Shown piece after piece: positions 62,056 through 64,000 of a DNA stretch of 64,000 nucleotides (position 1 is its first letter; every line of letters starts with the position of its first letter). A program made the translations under genes and the position numbers. A model generated the notes under the pieces. The model had not been told where the DNA came from and ran no database searches. It worked only from the letters and a program-made list of their open reading frames with translations. The DNA is from Gammaproteobacteria bacterium (ex Lamellibrachia satsuma) (GTDB lineage Bacteria; Pseudomonadota; Gammaproteobacteria; Chromatiales; Chromatiaceae), in assembly GCA_019623805.1 (NCBI GenBank), contig CP053680.1:3822001-3886000 (forward strand), given 5' to 3'.

Positions 62056-63618
62056 GAGTCTGTCGGATTTAACCAGTCCCATTTGATAAAATACTGTAAG
62101 CCAAAGAATAACGAACCGAAGTCAGTATGTCAGATAAATTCCGCACGATTAATCGAGACACCCCCTATCTGTTGCCGCCCTCATTACAGGACTGGCTACC
62201 AGAGAACCATTTGGCGCGATTTATCGTGGACATCGTAGAACAGCTGGATCTGAAAGAGCTGGAATCTCAATACGGTGGCGGAGGAAAAGCGCCCTACCAT
62301 CCAGCCATTTTGCTTTCACTGCTGTTCTACGGTTACGCAACCGGCGTATTCTCCAGCCGAAAGTTGGAGCAAGCCACCTACGACTCCGTGGCCTTCCGGT
62401 TCATTACGGCAGACAGCCATCCAGACCATGACACCATCGCCACCTTTCGCAAACGCTTTCTCAAGGAGTTGAAGGGATTCTTTGTCCAGATATTAGTGAT
62501 AGCCAAGGCGATGAGTCTTTTGAAGATAGGCAATGTGAGTTTGGATGGGACAAAGGTCAAGGCCAATGCCAGCAAACACAAGGCGATGAGTTGGGGGTAT
62601 GCCAACAAGCTTGAAGAGCAGCTTCATCGTGAAGTCGAGCTGTTGCTGAAAAAGGCCGAACAGGCCGATGCAGAAGAAGAGCCGGAACTGGATATTCCAG
62701 AGGAACTCAAACGTCGTGAGGACCGGCTTGCTGCGATAGCCAAGGCTAAGAAAGAGATCGAACGAAGAGCGCGTGAGCGCTTTGAAAAAGAACGGGCGGA
62801 ATACGAAGAGAAGGTGAAGCGGCGTAAGGAACGAGAGGAAAAGACAGGGAAGAAGGCCAGAGGTAGAGTGCCAAAGCCGCCAGAAGAAGGTCCACAGGAA
62901 AAAGACCAAGTCAATTTCACGGATGAGGAGTCACGCATCATGCCCTCATCGGAAGGGTTTGTTCAGGCCTATAACGCCCAAGCGGCAGTTGATACCGGTA
63001 CCCACCTGATCGTGGAGAACCATATTACCCAGCAACCCAATGACAAACAGGAAATAGAACCTGCACTTGCACAACTGAAGGCAGCAGAAGAGCAGCTGGG
63101 AAAACCACAAGGTCTGTTGGCGGATACGGGTTACTTCAGTGAAGAGAATGTCAATCGTTGTGAAGCACAGGAGATCACCCCCTACCTCTCCGATAGCCGC
63201 GAACAGCACAACCTGCCGCTGGAAGAGCGGCTGAAACAGGTGCCGCCCTGCCCGGAAGATGCCGATATGTTAACCCGAATGAGGCATCGACTCAGTACAC
63301 CGGAAGGCAAGGCCGTGTATGCCACACGGAAATCGACAGTTGAGACCGTCTTCGGCATTATCAAAGAAGTAATGGGATTTCGGCAATTTCACCTTCGAGG
63401 GAGTGATTCAGCGCAAGGTGAATGGAATCTGGTATGTACGGCATGGAACCTGAAGCGGATGCATGCGCTGGCAGGCTGAGATATCGACAAGGATAGGTCA
63501 GTCTTTCATAATTCACTGCCCTACATAGGGCTTATATTCCTACAGAGGCAGCGATTATGGGAAAAACACGGTGGGCCGGAAAATATCCCTGGCTCAATGG
63601 ATCAAACCCGACAGACTC
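62056..63618 (+). mobile_element. IS1182-type insertion sequence
   Basis: 1563-bp element with terminal inverted repeats GAGTCTGTCGG (62056-62066) and CCGACAGACTC (63608-63618), extendable to about 15 of 17 bases, flanked by a 4-bp CTAG duplication (62052-62055 and 63619-63622). It contains one full-length transposase. Perfect ends and duplication point to a recent insertion. Confidence 0.93.
62127..63479 (+). CDS. IS1182-family transposase
   Basis: 450 residues, DDE-type. N-terminal FRTINRDTPYLLPPSLQDWL and GKAPYHPAILLSLLFYGY are family signatures; catalytic-core landmarks are VSLDGTKVKANASKHK, LLADTGYFSEENV and STVETVFGIIKEVMGF (first Asp, second Asp, Glu). A Lys/Glu-rich coiled insertion lies at about 165-265. 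Intact, so the element is probably active. Confidence 0.95.
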   Translation: MSDKFRTINRDTPYLLPPSLQDWLPENHLARFIVDIVEQLDLKELESQYGGGGKAPYHPAILLSLLFYGYATGVFSSRKLEQATYDSVAFRFITADSHPDHDTIATFRKRFLKELKGFFVQILVIAKAMSLLKIGNVSLDGTKVKANASKHKAMSWGYANKLEEQLHREVELLLKKAEQADAEEEPELDIPEELKRREDRLAAIAKAKKEIERRARERFEKERAEYEEKVKRRKEREEKTGKKARGRVPKPPEEGPQEKDQVNFTDEESRIMPSSEGFVQAYNAQAAVDTGTHLIVENHITQQPNDKQEIEPALAQLKAAEEQLGKPQGLLADTGYFSEENVNRCEAQEITPYLSDSREQHNLPLEERLKQVPPCPEDADMLTRMRHRLSTPEGKAVYATRKSTVETVFGIIKEVMGFRQFHLRGSDSAQGEWNLVCTAWNLKRMHALAG

Positions 63619-63802
63619 CTAGATGAGGATTAATCGCCTTTATACACGCCCACTCAAGAAATCCAACCAGAAATCCTGTTGCGAAGACTTCGGGCATTGC
63701 TATAAATTCTTCTGATTCTGGATATAAGGCTGGAACCGTCTTTGATACAGGCACGACATATTTGTGCTCGTATCGAATTCCAGGTTTTAAAGATTCTTTC
63801 AA
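63619..63802 (-). pseudogene. N-terminal half of the IS-interrupted thioesterase gene
   Basis: Starts at TTG 63802 behind AGGAGG nine bases upstream: KESLKPGIRYEHKYVVPVSK, then ALYPESEEFIAMPEVFATGF and LEWACIKAINPH. Translation runs on into the IS end. With the IS and one CTAG removed, the frame reads NPH-LDWPHEQ without change, rebuilding the whole thioesterase. It is 62 bases downstream of the YCII-like gene, same strand. Confidence 0.85.
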
Positions 63803-63865
63803 CCTTTCTCTCCTCCTATGGCATAACGCAGAGCTCAAAAATCCATCTTCTGAGCCTTGAAATTA

Positions 63866-64000
63866 TTATTTTTGTCTTGGCATCTCTACTAACTCCGACA
63901 CCTCAAGTGAACCGCCAATATCAAGAAAAGGGCAAGCCTTTGCAATCGACAGCGCCGCCTCCATAGATTCCGCTTCAATTATTGTGTAACCAGACATTGT
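63866..64000 (-). CDS. YCII-related protein, C-terminal part
   Basis: Visible 44 residues: SGYTIIEAESMEAALSIAKA, then CPFLDIGGSLEVSELVEMP and a stop at 63866. This is the typical C-terminal half of YCII/DGPF-like small proteins. The ATG at 63997 is probably internal, and the N-terminus lies beyond the right edge. Shares strand with the interrupted thioesterase; they may have been an operon. Confidence 0.75.
   Translation of the reverse strand, partial: TMSGYTIIEAESMEAALSIAKACPFLDIGGSLEVSELVEMPRQK

Overview
The window reads as a stretch of gammaproteobacterial chromosome: moderately GC-rich, Gram-negative envelope genes (TamA/TamB, OmpA family, beta-barrels, lipoproteins), RNase D, DeaD-type helicase, PEP synthase regulator, c-type cytochromes and a sulfur-related DsrE-type protein. 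Gene content (ArsJ cluster, rhodanese-fused ArsR, Dnr-type NO-response genes, DsrE protein, debris of a pyruvate:ferredoxin oxidoreductase) would suit a sulfur-oxidising or facultatively denitrifying bacterium of the Sedimenticola/Thiodiazotropha kind. That placement is inference; no rRNA gene is present. No tRNA, rRNA or CRISPR array was seen.

Layout. 1-3.3 kb: a sigma-54-type response regulator (cut by the left edge) and its CHASE/PAS histidine kinase. 3.6-11.3 kb: RNase D, an unrecognised 398-residue protein, a SWIM/SNF2 helicase and a RecQ helicase that lacks about 45 residues of its second helicase lobe. 11.5-24.7 kb: a copper island on the plus strand, comprising a small Cys/His-rich exported protein, CopA, CopB, two c-type cytochromes, DUF411, DUF4399, DUF302 and HMA-like proteins, a second small exported protein, the CusC/CusB/CusA efflux complex and a His/Met-rich exported protein. 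24.8-26.4 kb: an outer-membrane barrel and a small exported Gly/Ser-rich protein. 26.7-31.1 kb: an arsenate-resistance operon (arsR, thioredoxin-like, GAPDH, DUF2703, arsJ, permease) behind a promoter covered by two dyads. 31.1-34.5 kb: small proteins, a mosaic pseudogene, a DsrE protein, a sterol-desaturase-like protein and a divergent ArsR-rhodanese regulator. 34.5-40 kb: tamB and tamA. 40.3-50 kb: a DUF3943 protein, a nifJ remnant, a TPR lipoprotein coupled to a class III cyclase, a DEAD-box helicase, ppsR, a HIT protein and an OmpA protein with tandem repeats. 50-57 kb: a GGDEF-EAL protein, DUF4197, a duplicated PGDYG-like protein and a DUF2235 hydrolase gene split by an in-frame stop. 57-60 kb: a probable NO/low-oxygen operon (hemerythrin, DUF2249, a 12-helix membrane protein, a Dnr-type regulator) behind an FNR/Dnr box. 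60-64 kb: exported proteins and a thioesterase gene interrupted by an IS1182-type element.

Functionally, the copper island combines periplasmic Cu(I) oxidation and sequestration (CopA/CopB, Met- and His-rich proteins) with export (CusCBA) and adds two periplasmic cytochromes and several small metal-binding candidates. No copper-sensing regulator lies beside it. The arsenic operon makes and exports 1-arseno-3-phosphoglycerate. Five loci show visible gene decay or rearrangement: RecQ deletion, nifJ tail, RND/GltD mosaic, split DUF2235 gene and IS-interrupted thioesterase. These are the most checkable novelties here. The most interesting candidate for an under-described system is the extended copper island with its extra cytochromes and small proteins.
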